From NCBI GenBank assembly GCA_013214985.1, contig JABSRY010000024.1, forward strand, positions 1-13,603: 13,603 bases of DNA, given 5' to 3'. Under the pieces are notes generated by a model that was given only the letters and a program-made list of their open reading frames with translations, had not been told where the DNA came from and did not search any database. Made by a program: the position numbers and the translations under genes. The stretch is from Hyphomicrobiales bacterium. GTDB taxonomy: Bacteria; Pseudomonadota; Alphaproteobacteria; Rhizobiales; OSC116. Below, in pieces: positions 7,013 through 13,349 of this stretch. Numbering within the stretch: position 1 is the first letter of the stretch; every line of letters starts with the position of its first letter.

Positions 7013-7840
7013 CTATGACTTTAAGTCATCGATAACAAGATTTCTTATAGTTTGATCTACTTCTGGTAAAATACCAAACCATATTTCAAACGCTTTTGCA
7101 GCCTGATGCAATAACATGCCCAAACCATCGACATTTTTTAAACCCAGTTTCTCAGCCTGTTTTAACAAATCTGTTTTTAACGGCGTATAAACAATATCTG
7201 CTATAATAGCATTTCTTGGCATTAATGCTAGATCCACATCAAGTGACGCTGATCCATGCATGCCCAAATTCGTACAATTTATAAATAAGCCTGCTTTTTC
7301 TAAGCATTTATCCAATTCATTCTGATTGTTTAAAACTGTAGCTTTTATGTCTAAATCTTCAAGTAATTTTTTAGCACGCGAAACTGTTCGGTTATAAACA
7401 TATAAATCTTTAGCCCCCGCATCTTTCATGGCTTGAATGACCGCCCGCGACGCGCCGCCCGCCCCATAAATAATGACTGGCGCACTGATATTGTGCCATC
7501 CGCTTAAATCGATTAGGTTTTTATAAAAGCCATAACCATCTGTATTATCAGCAAATAAACCATTATTTTGCCATGAAATTACGTTCGTTGCCGATAATAT
7601 ATTGGCTAAATCACCGCGGGTTTTTACCAAGTCAAACACCGCCTCTTTATGCGGTATGGTAATGTTAAACCCCACACATTCCTCTTTATTAAATGTGTTA
7701 ATAAAGTCAGGCAGGTTTTTGGGTTCAATCTCTTTTAATTCATATTTTGCATCAATTGAGTGCTTTTTTAACCAATAATTATGAATCAAGGGTGACCTAG
7801 AATGGTTAATTGGCCAACCAATTACATATAATTTTTTCAT
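7013..7840 (-). CDS. aroE: Shikimate 5-dehydrogenase
   Basis: AroE reduces 3-dehydroshikimate to shikimate with NADPH in the chorismate pathway. In this 275-aa protein the substrate-binding start is VIGWPINHSRSPLIHN (6-21, with the conserved SRS at 14-16), the catalytic pair is K65 (in NITIPHKEAVF) and D101 (in DNTDGYGF), and the dinucleotide-binding loop is GAGGASRA (126-133). NRT at 150-152 is the usual NADPH-phosphate contact region, and GLGMLLHQAAKAFEIWFG marks the C-terminus. Eleven bases separate it from the maf stop codon, so the two are surely cotranscribed. Confidence 0.96.
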   Translation of the reverse strand: MKKLYVIGWPINHSRSPLIHNYWLKKHSIDAKYELKEIEPKNLPDFINTFNKEECVGFNITIPHKEAVFDLVKTRGDLANILSATNVISWQNNGLFADNTDGYGFYKNLIDLSGWHNISAPVIIYGAGGASRAVIQAMKDAGAKDLYVYNRTVSRAKKLLEDLDIKATVLNNQNELDKCLEKAGLFINCTNLGMHGSASLDVDLALMPRNAIIADIVYTPLKTDLLKQAEKLGLKNVDGLGMLLHQAAKAFEIWFGILPEVDQTIRNLVIDDLKS

Positions 7841-7851
7841 ATATCTACAGT

Positions 7852-8457
7852 CTATTTAGTTTGATAATCGTTTAAAAATGCAATTAAGGGTAATAATGGT
7901 AAACCCAAAATTGTAAAATAACTGCCCTCTATTTTTTTAAACAATTGTACACCCACCGCTTCTAGATGATAACCACCTGCGCTATTCACCACGTCATCCG
8001 AAGCTTTTGCTATATAGGTATTGATATCTTCATCGCCTAATTCATACATAGTTAATAAGGCATCATCGCTATGTCTGAATATAATTTTGCCATTTAAGGC
8101 AATGCTAAATGCCGAGGTTAAAATGTGGGTTTCGCCAGTTAGTTTTTTAATATGGTTAAATAGCCGTTGTTTATTGCCTGGTTTGTTTAAAATTTCATTG
8201 TCTAAGTGGCAAACCTGGTCGGAACCTAACACCAATGCAGTTTGATTCTGCAACGAAACAAATATGGCTTTTTCGTCGGCCAAATCTTGCGCGGTTTGTT
8301 TTGGCGAAAACCCCAAACTATGGTTTCTATTTTTTATAATATCTTCATCAATATTCGCAGCTATCGCTAAAAAGTTAATATTTGCGCCCGTTAGCAAGGC
8401 TTTGCGGCCTTTACTATTGGAGGCTAAAATTAAGTTTAGCTTTTCATTATCAATCAT
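7852..8457 (-). CDS. maf: Maf-family nucleoside triphosphate pyrophosphatase (YceF-like)
   Basis: Maf proteins hydrolyse non-canonical or modified NTPs to the monophosphates. The 201-aa protein has the opening LILASNSKGRKALL (9-22), with the usual S-x-S and Arg, then GSDQVC (78-83) with the catalytic Asp80, NKPG (91-94), a central Gly-Glu segment and IEGSYFTILGLPLLPL (177-192). GSDQVC rather than SADTVV suggests the YceF subgroup, known for 7-methyl-GTP pyrophosphatase activity in E. coli; this substrate call is inference. It is the first gene of its operon and borders the putative origin directly. In many alphaproteobacteria a ppsR-type regulator gene (DUF299) lies between maf and the origin; none is seen here. 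Confidence 0.92.
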   Translation of the reverse strand: MIDNEKLNLILASNSKGRKALLTGANINFLAIAANIDEDIIKNRNHSLGFSPKQTAQDLADEKAIFVSLQNQTALVLGSDQVCHLDNEILNKPGNKQRLFNHIKKLTGETHILTSAFSIALNGKIIFRHSDDALLTMYELGDEDINTYIAKASDDVVNSAGGYHLEAVGVQLFKKIEGSYFTILGLPLLPLIAFLNDYQTK

Positions 8458-8477
8458 AAGATAGCCTGTTTATAAAT

Positions 8478-8496
8478 TGTGGATACTTGTGGATTA
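8478..8496 (-). promoter_or_regulatory. Two tandem DnaA boxes
   Basis: TGTGGATAC (8478-8486) and TGTGGATTA (8488-8496) are each one mismatch from TGTGGATAA, the complement of TTATCCACA. They have the same orientation and repeat at exactly 10 bp, about one helical turn, which would place two DnaA molecules on the same DNA face. Confidence 0.7.
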
Positions 8497-8555
8497 AATT
8501 TAACAAAGTTGAATTCATCGATTAGTTATTCAAGCATAGCCTTATTTATTAAATC

Positions 8556-8564
8556 TTTTCCACA
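8556..8564 (+). promoter_or_regulatory. DnaA box-like site
   Basis: TTTTCCACA differs from TTATCCACA at one position and is the only box in this orientation. Confidence 0.55.
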
Positions 8565-8599
8565 TTTGTATAAGTTTGCATAAATTGACTGTTAATTAG

Positions 8600-8608
8600 G
8601 GTGGATAA
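8600..8608 (-). promoter_or_regulatory. DnaA box-like site
   Basis: GGTGGATAA differs from TGTGGATAA at the first base only. Confidence 0.55.
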
Positions 8609-8680
8609 GTTTTAATAAAGTTATAAGTATTTCTACAGGCATTATCAACATGCATAAAAAATTAATAAATAAATTGCTTG

Positions 8681-8695
8681 TTAACTTTTTGTTAA
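8681..8695. promoter_or_regulatory. CtrA binding site 1
   Basis: TTAACTTTTTGTTAA is a perfect TTAA-N7-TTAA. CtrA represses replication initiation at such sites in the Caulobacter origin. Confidence 0.7.
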
Positions 8696-8711
8696 GGTTT
8701 TAGCCAATTTA

Positions 8712-8726
8712 TTAACAAAAGGTTAA
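8712..8726. promoter_or_regulatory. CtrA binding site 2
   Basis: TTAACAAAAGGTTAA is a perfect TTAA-N7-TTAA followed by C, as in the extended consensus. Its left half starts 31 bp after that of site 1, about three helical turns. Confidence 0.7.
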
Positions 8727-8789
8727 CGCCGTTCTTGAACTTATTAATTTTTGCATTTTTTAGTGTACAAATTTAGAAATATTTTTAAT

Positions 8790-8798
8790 TGTGGATTA
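8790..8798 (-). promoter_or_regulatory. DnaA box overlapping a near-match CtrA site
   Basis: TGTGGATTA is one mismatch from consensus. It lies inside TTAATTGTGGATTAC (8785-8799), a TTAA-N7-TTAC that misses the CtrA consensus at one base. Overlap of DnaA and CtrA sites is known in Caulobacter. Confidence 0.6.
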
Positions 8799-8802
8799 CA
8801 TG

Positions 8803-8817
8803 TTAAAGAATCATTAA
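8803..8817. promoter_or_regulatory. CtrA binding site 3 with an internal GANTC
   Basis: TTAAAGAATCATTAA, followed by C, is a perfect TTAA-N7-TTAA. Its spacer contains GAATC (8808-8812), the GANTC recognition sequence of the CcrM methylase. It ends 60 bp before the hemE start and could also control the hemE promoter. Confidence 0.7.
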
Positions 8818-8845
8818 CAGATTTTTATGCCCATTATTCACTGAC

Positions 8846-8860
8846 CAACAACAACAACAA
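8846..8860 (+). repeat. (CAA)5 microsatellite upstream of hemE
   Basis: Five uninterrupted CAA units sit 17 bp before the hemE ATG. If transcribed, they form an unstructured C/A-rich leader. Unit number could vary between strains. Confidence 0.7.
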
Positions 8861-8877
8861 TTAATATATATATTATT

Positions 8878-9909
8878 ATGATTAGAAACGCTTTTAGTAA
8901 AACGCCCCCGACAATTCCTCCCATTTGGTTCATGAGACAAGCAGGTCGATATCTACCAGAATATCTCAAAGTAAGAGAAGAGGCCGGTAGCTTTTTGGAT
9001 TTATGTTACAATCCTAAATTAGCTACTGAAGTAACCATGCAGCCCATTCGAAAATTTGATTTTGATGCAGCTATTCTATTTTCAGACATTTTAGTCGTAC
9101 CGGACGCTTTAGGTATGCAAGTTGGGTTTATCAAAGGCCAAGGGCCCAAACTAACCCCCTTAACTTGTTTAAGCGATATTGAAGCCTTAAATAGAACTGA
9201 TTTTCATAAAAACATAGACAAAGTCTATCAGGCGATAAAATCTATTCGTAAAACATTACCCGATGATAAAGACCTTATTGGGTTTTGTGGTGCACCATGG
9301 ACCTTACTAACCTATATGCTAGGCGGTGTTGGCAGTGTCGATCAAAAAATTGGGCGTTTATTTTCTTATAACGAGCCTGAATTAATGGATCGGTTATTGG
9401 TTTTACTCAGCGAAGTTTTGGCCGACTATTTATTCACCCAAGCTAAAAATGGCGCACAAGTGCTTAAAATTTTTGACAGTTGGGCTGGTAATTTAGCCGA
9501 TGATGAATTTGACCGTTTGGTAGTCAAACCAACCCATGATTTGGTTAAACTTTTAAAACAAAAATTAAAAGCTGCCAATATGACCGATGTTAAAATAATT
9601 GCATTTCCGCGTGGTGCGGGTGAAAAATATGTCTATTATTCCAAAAATGTAGATGTAGATGGTCTGGCATTTGACACCAGCACATCCTTAGAATGGATTA
9701 GAGATCATATAGACGCCAATATTTGCTTACAAGGTAACCTCGACCCTCTTTTACTAGTTGCAGGCGGTGAGCGGCTTAAAAACCGAGTAAACCATATTTG
9801 CGATATTATGGATGGCCGCAAGTTTATTTTTAATTTGGGCCATGGTATTATTCCAGAAACCCCGCAGGCACATGTGCACATGGTAATCGATACTATTCGC
9901 AGCCGTTAA
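8878..9909 (+). CDS. hemE: Uroporphyrinogen decarboxylase
   Basis: HemE decarboxylates uroporphyrinogen III to coproporphyrinogen III, a cytoplasmic heme-pathway step. The 343-aa protein has the N-terminal signature WFMRQAGRYLPEY (17-29) with the two substrate-binding arginines, the essential Asp at D70 in ILFSDILVVPDALGM, GFCGAPWTLLTYML mid-protein, FDSWAG, and NLGHGIIPETP (319-329) with the conserved His322. The upstream frame is closed by TGA at 8842 and no other ATG lies between, so the start at 8878 is fixed unless a non-ATG codon is used. No Shine-Dalgarno sequence is visible; the leader is CAA repeats and TA-rich DNA, so translation may be leaderless or use an unstructured leader. hemJ follows after 18 bp. 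Confidence 0.97.
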   Translation: MIRNAFSKTPPTIPPIWFMRQAGRYLPEYLKVREEAGSFLDLCYNPKLATEVTMQPIRKFDFDAAILFSDILVVPDALGMQVGFIKGQGPKLTPLTCLSDIEALNRTDFHKNIDKVYQAIKSIRKTLPDDKDLIGFCGAPWTLLTYMLGGVGSVDQKIGRLFSYNEPELMDRLLVLLSEVLADYLFTQAKNGAQVLKIFDSWAGNLADDEFDRLVVKPTHDLVKLLKQKLKAANMTDVKIIAFPRGAGEKYVYYSKNVDVDGLAFDTSTSLEWIRDHIDANICLQGNLDPLLLVAGGERLKNRVNHICDIMDGRKFIFNLGHGIIPETPQAHVHMVIDTIRSR

Positions 9910-9927
9910 TTTGAAAGCGTTGACCCT

Positions 9928-10380
9928 ATGTTTGAGTTTTTAGGCGATTTTTATGGCATTATCAAATCTTTGCATATCATCGCGGTTATTTCTTGGATGG
10001 CTAGTTTGCTTTATTTACCGCGCCTATTTGTAAATCATGCAATGCATATTGATAATGAAATTATTTGTGCGGCCTTTAAGCCCATGGAGCGAAAACTGGT
10101 CAATTTTATTATGAAACCCGCTATGATAGTAACTTGGGTTTGCGCCATCTTGTTAATTATAACCCCAGGGGTTATCGATTTTAAAACCGATATTTGGTTT
10201 CATATCAAATTGCTTTGCGTTATTTTGATGACTATATTTCATGTATTTTTAGAGCTTGAGCAGAAAAAATTTATGGATGGGGCTGTTACGCGTAGTCATA
10301 AATTTTATAGATATATCAATGAGATACCGACAATATTAATGATTATAATTGTGTTTATGGTTATTATGCGGCCGTTTTAA
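9928..10380 (+). CDS. hemJ: HemJ-type protoporphyrinogen IX oxidase
   Basis: HemJ (formerly UPF0093) converts protoporphyrinogen IX to protoporphyrin IX and is the enzyme used where HemG and HemY are absent. The 150-aa protein is integral to the inner membrane with about four helices. Two family-defining residues are visible: His16 in KSLHIIAVISWMASLLYLPR (13-32), and Lys94 in WFHIKLL (90-96), which correspond to the essential His and Lys of other HemJ proteins. The segment LELEQKKF and a C-terminal helix follow. It is 18 bp downstream of hemE, with a weak ribosome site (GAAAG), so the two heme genes form one unit. A hemH gene, which I recall between hemE and rho in some relatives, is not here. 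Confidence 0.94.
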   Translation: MFEFLGDFYGIIKSLHIIAVISWMASLLYLPRLFVNHAMHIDNEIICAAFKPMERKLVNFIMKPAMIVTWVCAILLIITPGVIDFKTDIWFHIKLLCVILMTIFHVFLELEQKKFMDGAVTRSHKFYRYINEIPTILMIIIVFMVIMRPF

Positions 10381-10447
10381 AAGCTTAATATTGTTAATTA
10401 ATGTTTACAGATTGCATAAATTCAATTATTTATGAAAATCCTACCTC

Positions 10448-10469
10448 AAATATTTTGTTCAAAATATTT
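10448..10469. repeat. 22-bp perfect inverted repeat in the rho leader
   Basis: AAATATTTTG and CAAAATATTT are perfect inverted arms around TT. No T run follows (the next bases are CTCAAAAAAAA), so it is not a canonical terminator for hemJ. It might be an operator or an RNA hairpin 44 bp upstream of the rho start. A smaller hairpin GCCG-TCA-CGGC (10485-10495) sits just before the rho ribosome site AAGG. Confidence 0.55.
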
Positions 10470-10513
10470 CTCAAAAAAAATATAGCCGTCACGGCGTTTA
10501 ACAAGGTCGCACC

Positions 10514-11797
10514 ATGAGTGAAACTGAAACTATGGAGATTGTGAAGTTACACGATCTTAAACAAAAATCACCTAAAGAATTAATTAGTATTTCTACCGAA
10601 TATGATATTGAGTCCGCTAGCGCAATGCGTAAGCAAGATTTATTATTTGCGATATTAAAATCGATGGCAGAAAATGGTACCACCATTATTGGTGAAGGTG
10701 TGGTTGAAGTTTTACAAGATGGTTTTGGTTTTTTACGGTCGCCTGATGCAAATTACTTACCAGGGCCTGATTATATTTATGTAAGCCCAAGCCAAATTAG
10801 AAAATTTGCGTTTAAAACGGGTGATACAGTTGAAGGCGAAATTAGATCGCCACAAGATGGTGAGCGTTATTTTGCACTGCTTAAAGTCAATAGTATTAAT
10901 TTTGAATCACCCGAAAAATCTAAACAAAAAACCCATTTCGATAATTTAACCCCACTCTACCCAGAAGAACGTTTTAATATGGAAGTTATTGGCGGTTCTA
11001 CTAAAGACATTTCATCTAGGGTTATTGATATTGTTGCGCCAATGGGTAAAGGTCAACGTGGGCTAATTGTTGCGCCGCCATTTACTGGTAAAACGATGAT
11101 GCTACAAAATATTGCCCATAGCATTACAACCAATCACCCAGAATGTTTTTTAATTGTTTTATTAATTGATGAACGGCCTGAAGAAGTAACCGATATGAAA
11201 CGTTCGGTAAAGGGTGAGGTGATTAGCTCAACTTTTGATGAACCAGCAGAGCGCCATGTACAAGTTGCAGAAATGGTTATCGAAAAAGCCAAACGCTTAG
11301 TGGAGCATGGCCGGGATGTGGTTATTTTATTAGACAGTATTACAAGGTTGGGCCGTGCTTATAATACGGTGGTCCCATCTTCTGGTAAAGTGCTTACAGG
11401 CGGCGTGGATGCCAATGCGTTGCAACGCCCAAAACGTTTCTTTGGTGCGGCTAGAAATATCGAACATGGTGGTAGTTTAACCATTATTGCAACTGCGCTT
11501 ATCGATACAGGTAGCCGTATGGATGAAGTTATTTTCGAAGAGTTTAAAGGCACTGGTAACTCAGAAATTGTTCTGGATCGTAAGATTTCAGAAAAACGCC
11601 GTTACCCTGCGATAGACATTAAAAAATCGAGCACCCGTAAAGAAGATTTATTGACCGACCCTGTGAAGCTGAAAAAATCATTTGTGCTACGCCGTATCTT
11701 AAACCCAATGAATACAACTGATGCCATTGAATTCTTAATCGATAAGCTTGAACAAACAAAAACCAATGATGATTTCTTCGATAGCATGAACACTTAG
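10514..11797 (+). CDS. rho: Transcription termination factor Rho
   Basis: Rho is the hexameric RNA helicase that ends transcription at Rho-dependent sites. The 427-aa protein has an N-terminal helical region, a cold-shock-like RNA-binding domain (about 59-128) with QDGFGFLR (68-75), and a RecA-like ATPase core: P-loop APPFTGKT (187-194), LIDERPEEVTDM (217-228), Walker B VVILLDSITR (269-278), the Q-loop region GKVLTGGVDANAL (291-303), the R-loop EEFKGTGN and the tail KTNDDFFDSM. The P-loop carries Phe190 where E. coli has Lys181 and other alphaproteobacteria, as I recall, have Arg. Everything else looks canonical. The start has AAGG seven bases upstream and a 133-bp leader with an inverted repeat, which could serve the autoregulation usual for rho. 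Confidence 0.97.
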   Translation: MSETETMEIVKLHDLKQKSPKELISISTEYDIESASAMRKQDLLFAILKSMAENGTTIIGEGVVEVLQDGFGFLRSPDANYLPGPDYIYVSPSQIRKFAFKTGDTVEGEIRSPQDGERYFALLKVNSINFESPEKSKQKTHFDNLTPLYPEERFNMEVIGGSTKDISSRVIDIVAPMGKGQRGLIVAPPFTGKTMMLQNIAHSITTNHPECFLIVLLIDERPEEVTDMKRSVKGEVISSTFDEPAERHVQVAEMVIEKAKRLVEHGRDVVILLDSITRLGRAYNTVVPSSGKVLTGGVDANALQRPKRFFGAARNIEHGGSLTIIATALIDTGSRMDEVIFEEFKGTGNSEIVLDRKISEKRRYPAIDIKKSSTRKEDLLTDPVKLKKSFVLRRILNPMNTTDAIEFLIDKLEQTKTNDDFFDSMNT

Positions 11798-11856
11798 AAC
11801 GGGTTTAATTCGATTCACATCTGAAACTATCCCACTTTGCTTAACTGGATTCGGTT

Positions 11857-13176
11857 ATGAAACAAAATAATATCTATGCATTATCATCGGGTGCAGGCAA
11901 AGCAGGGGTTTCAGTTGTTCGTTTAAGTGGTGTCGATGTACCCCAAATAATGCAGCAATTGGGGCAAGCAAATCTATCACCGCGCAAAGCCAAGCTTGCG
12001 TATTTAATAGACCCAAAAACACTTGAAGAAGTTGACCATTGTTTGTTGTTATATTTTCCTGCGCCGCATAGTTTTACCGGCGAGCATGTGGTTGAATTTC
12101 ATTTACATGGTAGTAAAGCGGTTATTGAGCATTTGTTTAAAATTCTTAATGATACTGGTTTGTGCCGAATGGCCGAAGCGGGCGAATTTTCACGGCTGGC
12201 ATTTACTAATGAAAAATTAGACCTAACCCGTGTTGAAGCCATTGCCGCCATTTTAGACAGCGAAACATTGGCACAAAAGCGCCAAGCTTTAAGGCAATTA
12301 AGTGGCTCGGCAGCCAATGCATTTGGGCAAATTCGAAGCAAATTACTAAATGCAATTTCGTTACTAGAAGCCACTATAGATTTTTCAGAAGAAGATATAC
12401 CCGATGATTTATTGGATAAAATATATATCCAAATAGAAGAAGTTAGACATTATATAAGCAAGCAATTGAGCAATTTTGGGCGCAGTGCAAAGTTAAATGA
12501 TGGGTTTAACATTGCCATCATTGGGGCGCCAAATGTGGGTAAGTCGAGCTTAATGAATTTTTTGGTCGATAGCGATGTGGCCATCGTTTCGGATCAAGCT
12601 GGTACCACGCGGGATATTATTCGTGCACGGTTAGATATTGATGGCTATATGGTCAATTTATTAGACAGTGCAGGCATTCGTAAAACCGATAATTTAATAG
12701 AAGCCGAAGGGGTTAAACGCGCCGAACAATTGATTGAACAAGCAGATTTAACTTTGGCATTATTTGATGATGAAAAGTCTTATGAAGCGCTTCAAGGGCT
12801 TAATTTTAAAGCGTCGATTCTAATCCGAAACAAATTAGATATGAATGGAAATGATGGGTTTAAGGGTAAATTGGATTTACAAATTTCGGTTAAAGACAAT
12901 CAAAATATTGATAGCGTCATAAAACAGATTAAACATTATTTGAATGATTATTTTGAAAATGTTGAAGACGATATTGTAACGCGCGAACGCCATAGAATAT
13001 TGCTTAAAGAAGCCGAATTAAACATTATAGAATTTTTAGAAAACAGACATTTACCCGAAGAAATATCCGCCGAATTTTTACGTCGTGCGATTTTGGAAAT
13101 TGGCAAAATTACAGGTCATGTTGATGTTGAAGAAATATTAGGTGAGATATTTTCGGGCTTTTGTATTGGTAAATAA
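11857..13176 (+). CDS. mnmE: tRNA uridine-5-carboxymethylaminomethyl modification GTPase MnmE
   Basis: MnmE, with MnmG, builds the cmnm5 group on wobble uridine 34 of several tRNAs. The 439-aa protein has the N-terminal formyl-folate-binding domain with IYALSSGAGKAGVSVVRLSG (6-25) and FHLHGS (81-86), a helical domain, and an inserted GTPase domain: G1 GAPNVGKS (223-230), G2 AGTTRD (248-253), G3 DSAG (270-273, where most homologues have DTAG) and G4 NKLD. It ends in FCIGK, the conserved C-x-G-K terminus whose Cys is needed for activity. It follows rho by 59 bp and precedes mnmG by 173 bp, the standard pairing at alphaproteobacterial origins. The G3 Thr-to-Ser change is conservative and probably harmless. 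Confidence 0.97.
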   Translation: MKQNNIYALSSGAGKAGVSVVRLSGVDVPQIMQQLGQANLSPRKAKLAYLIDPKTLEEVDHCLLLYFPAPHSFTGEHVVEFHLHGSKAVIEHLFKILNDTGLCRMAEAGEFSRLAFTNEKLDLTRVEAIAAILDSETLAQKRQALRQLSGSAANAFGQIRSKLLNAISLLEATIDFSEEDIPDDLLDKIYIQIEEVRHYISKQLSNFGRSAKLNDGFNIAIIGAPNVGKSSLMNFLVDSDVAIVSDQAGTTRDIIRARLDIDGYMVNLLDSAGIRKTDNLIEAEGVKRAEQLIEQADLTLALFDDEKSYEALQGLNFKASILIRNKLDMNGNDGFKGKLDLQISVKDNQNIDSVIKQIKHYLNDYFENVEDDIVTRERHRILLKEAELNIIEFLENRHLPEEISAEFLRRAILEIGKITGHVDVEEILGEIFSGFCIGK

Positions 13177-13268
13177 TAGGCTTATCTAATTACCGACATT
13201 TACCTTATTCTAGTTTCAACTTGAAATTTGGCGTAATTTTGCTTAGAACAAGCGTAGAATTTAAAAAT

Positions 13269-13284
13269 TGTTTCACGTGAATCA
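13269..13284. promoter_or_regulatory. parS-like ParB binding site 1
   Basis: TGTTTCACGTGAATCA matches the parS consensus TGTTTCACGTGAAACA at 15 of 16 positions, including the central GTTTCACGTGAA. It lies 66 bp upstream of the mnmG start. parA and parB usually follow mnmG and rsmG in this lineage, just outside the window. Confidence 0.8.
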
Positions 13285-13301
13285 TCGGTAACATCCAAAA
13301 T

Positions 13302-13317
13302 TGTTTCACGTGAATCC
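13302..13317. promoter_or_regulatory. parS-like ParB binding site 2
   Basis: TGTTTCACGTGAATCC matches parS at 14 of 16 positions. It is part of a 20-bp direct repeat (AAAATTGTTTCACGTGAATC at 13264-13283 and 13297-13316) with a 33-bp period, about three helical turns, so both sites face the same way. Confidence 0.75.
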
Positions 13318-13349
13318 TTAAAAGCCCAAAAATAATTGGATTTAAAATC

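Larger units (their letters stand above)
8458..8877. other. Candidate chromosomal replication origin (oriC), maf-hemE intergenic region
   Basis: This 420-bp gene-free stretch is extremely AT-rich. It contains five 9-mers within one or two mismatches of the DnaA box TTATCCACA on either strand, and three perfect TTAA-N7-TTAA CtrA sites plus two 7-of-8 matches. It separates the divergent maf and hemE genes; in Caulobacter and Rickettsia the origin lies beside hemE. The adjacent genes run away from it on both sides, as expected for an origin. The final stretch TTAATATATATATTATTATG before hemE could help strand opening. No replication data are available here, so the call rests on motifs and gene order. 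Confidence 0.85.

Noticed and set aside
10385..10397. Possible CtrA site downstream of hemJ
   Set aside because: The two TTAA halves are 5 bp apart, not 7.
10404..10432. Possible rho promoter TTTACA-N17-TATTTA
   Set aside because: The -10 matches only four of six positions in a very AT-rich leader, too weak to annotate.
13264..13317. Start of a CRISPR array (20-bp repeat with 13-bp spacing)
   Set aside because: Only two units, the spacer is too short, and the repeat is a parS palindrome.
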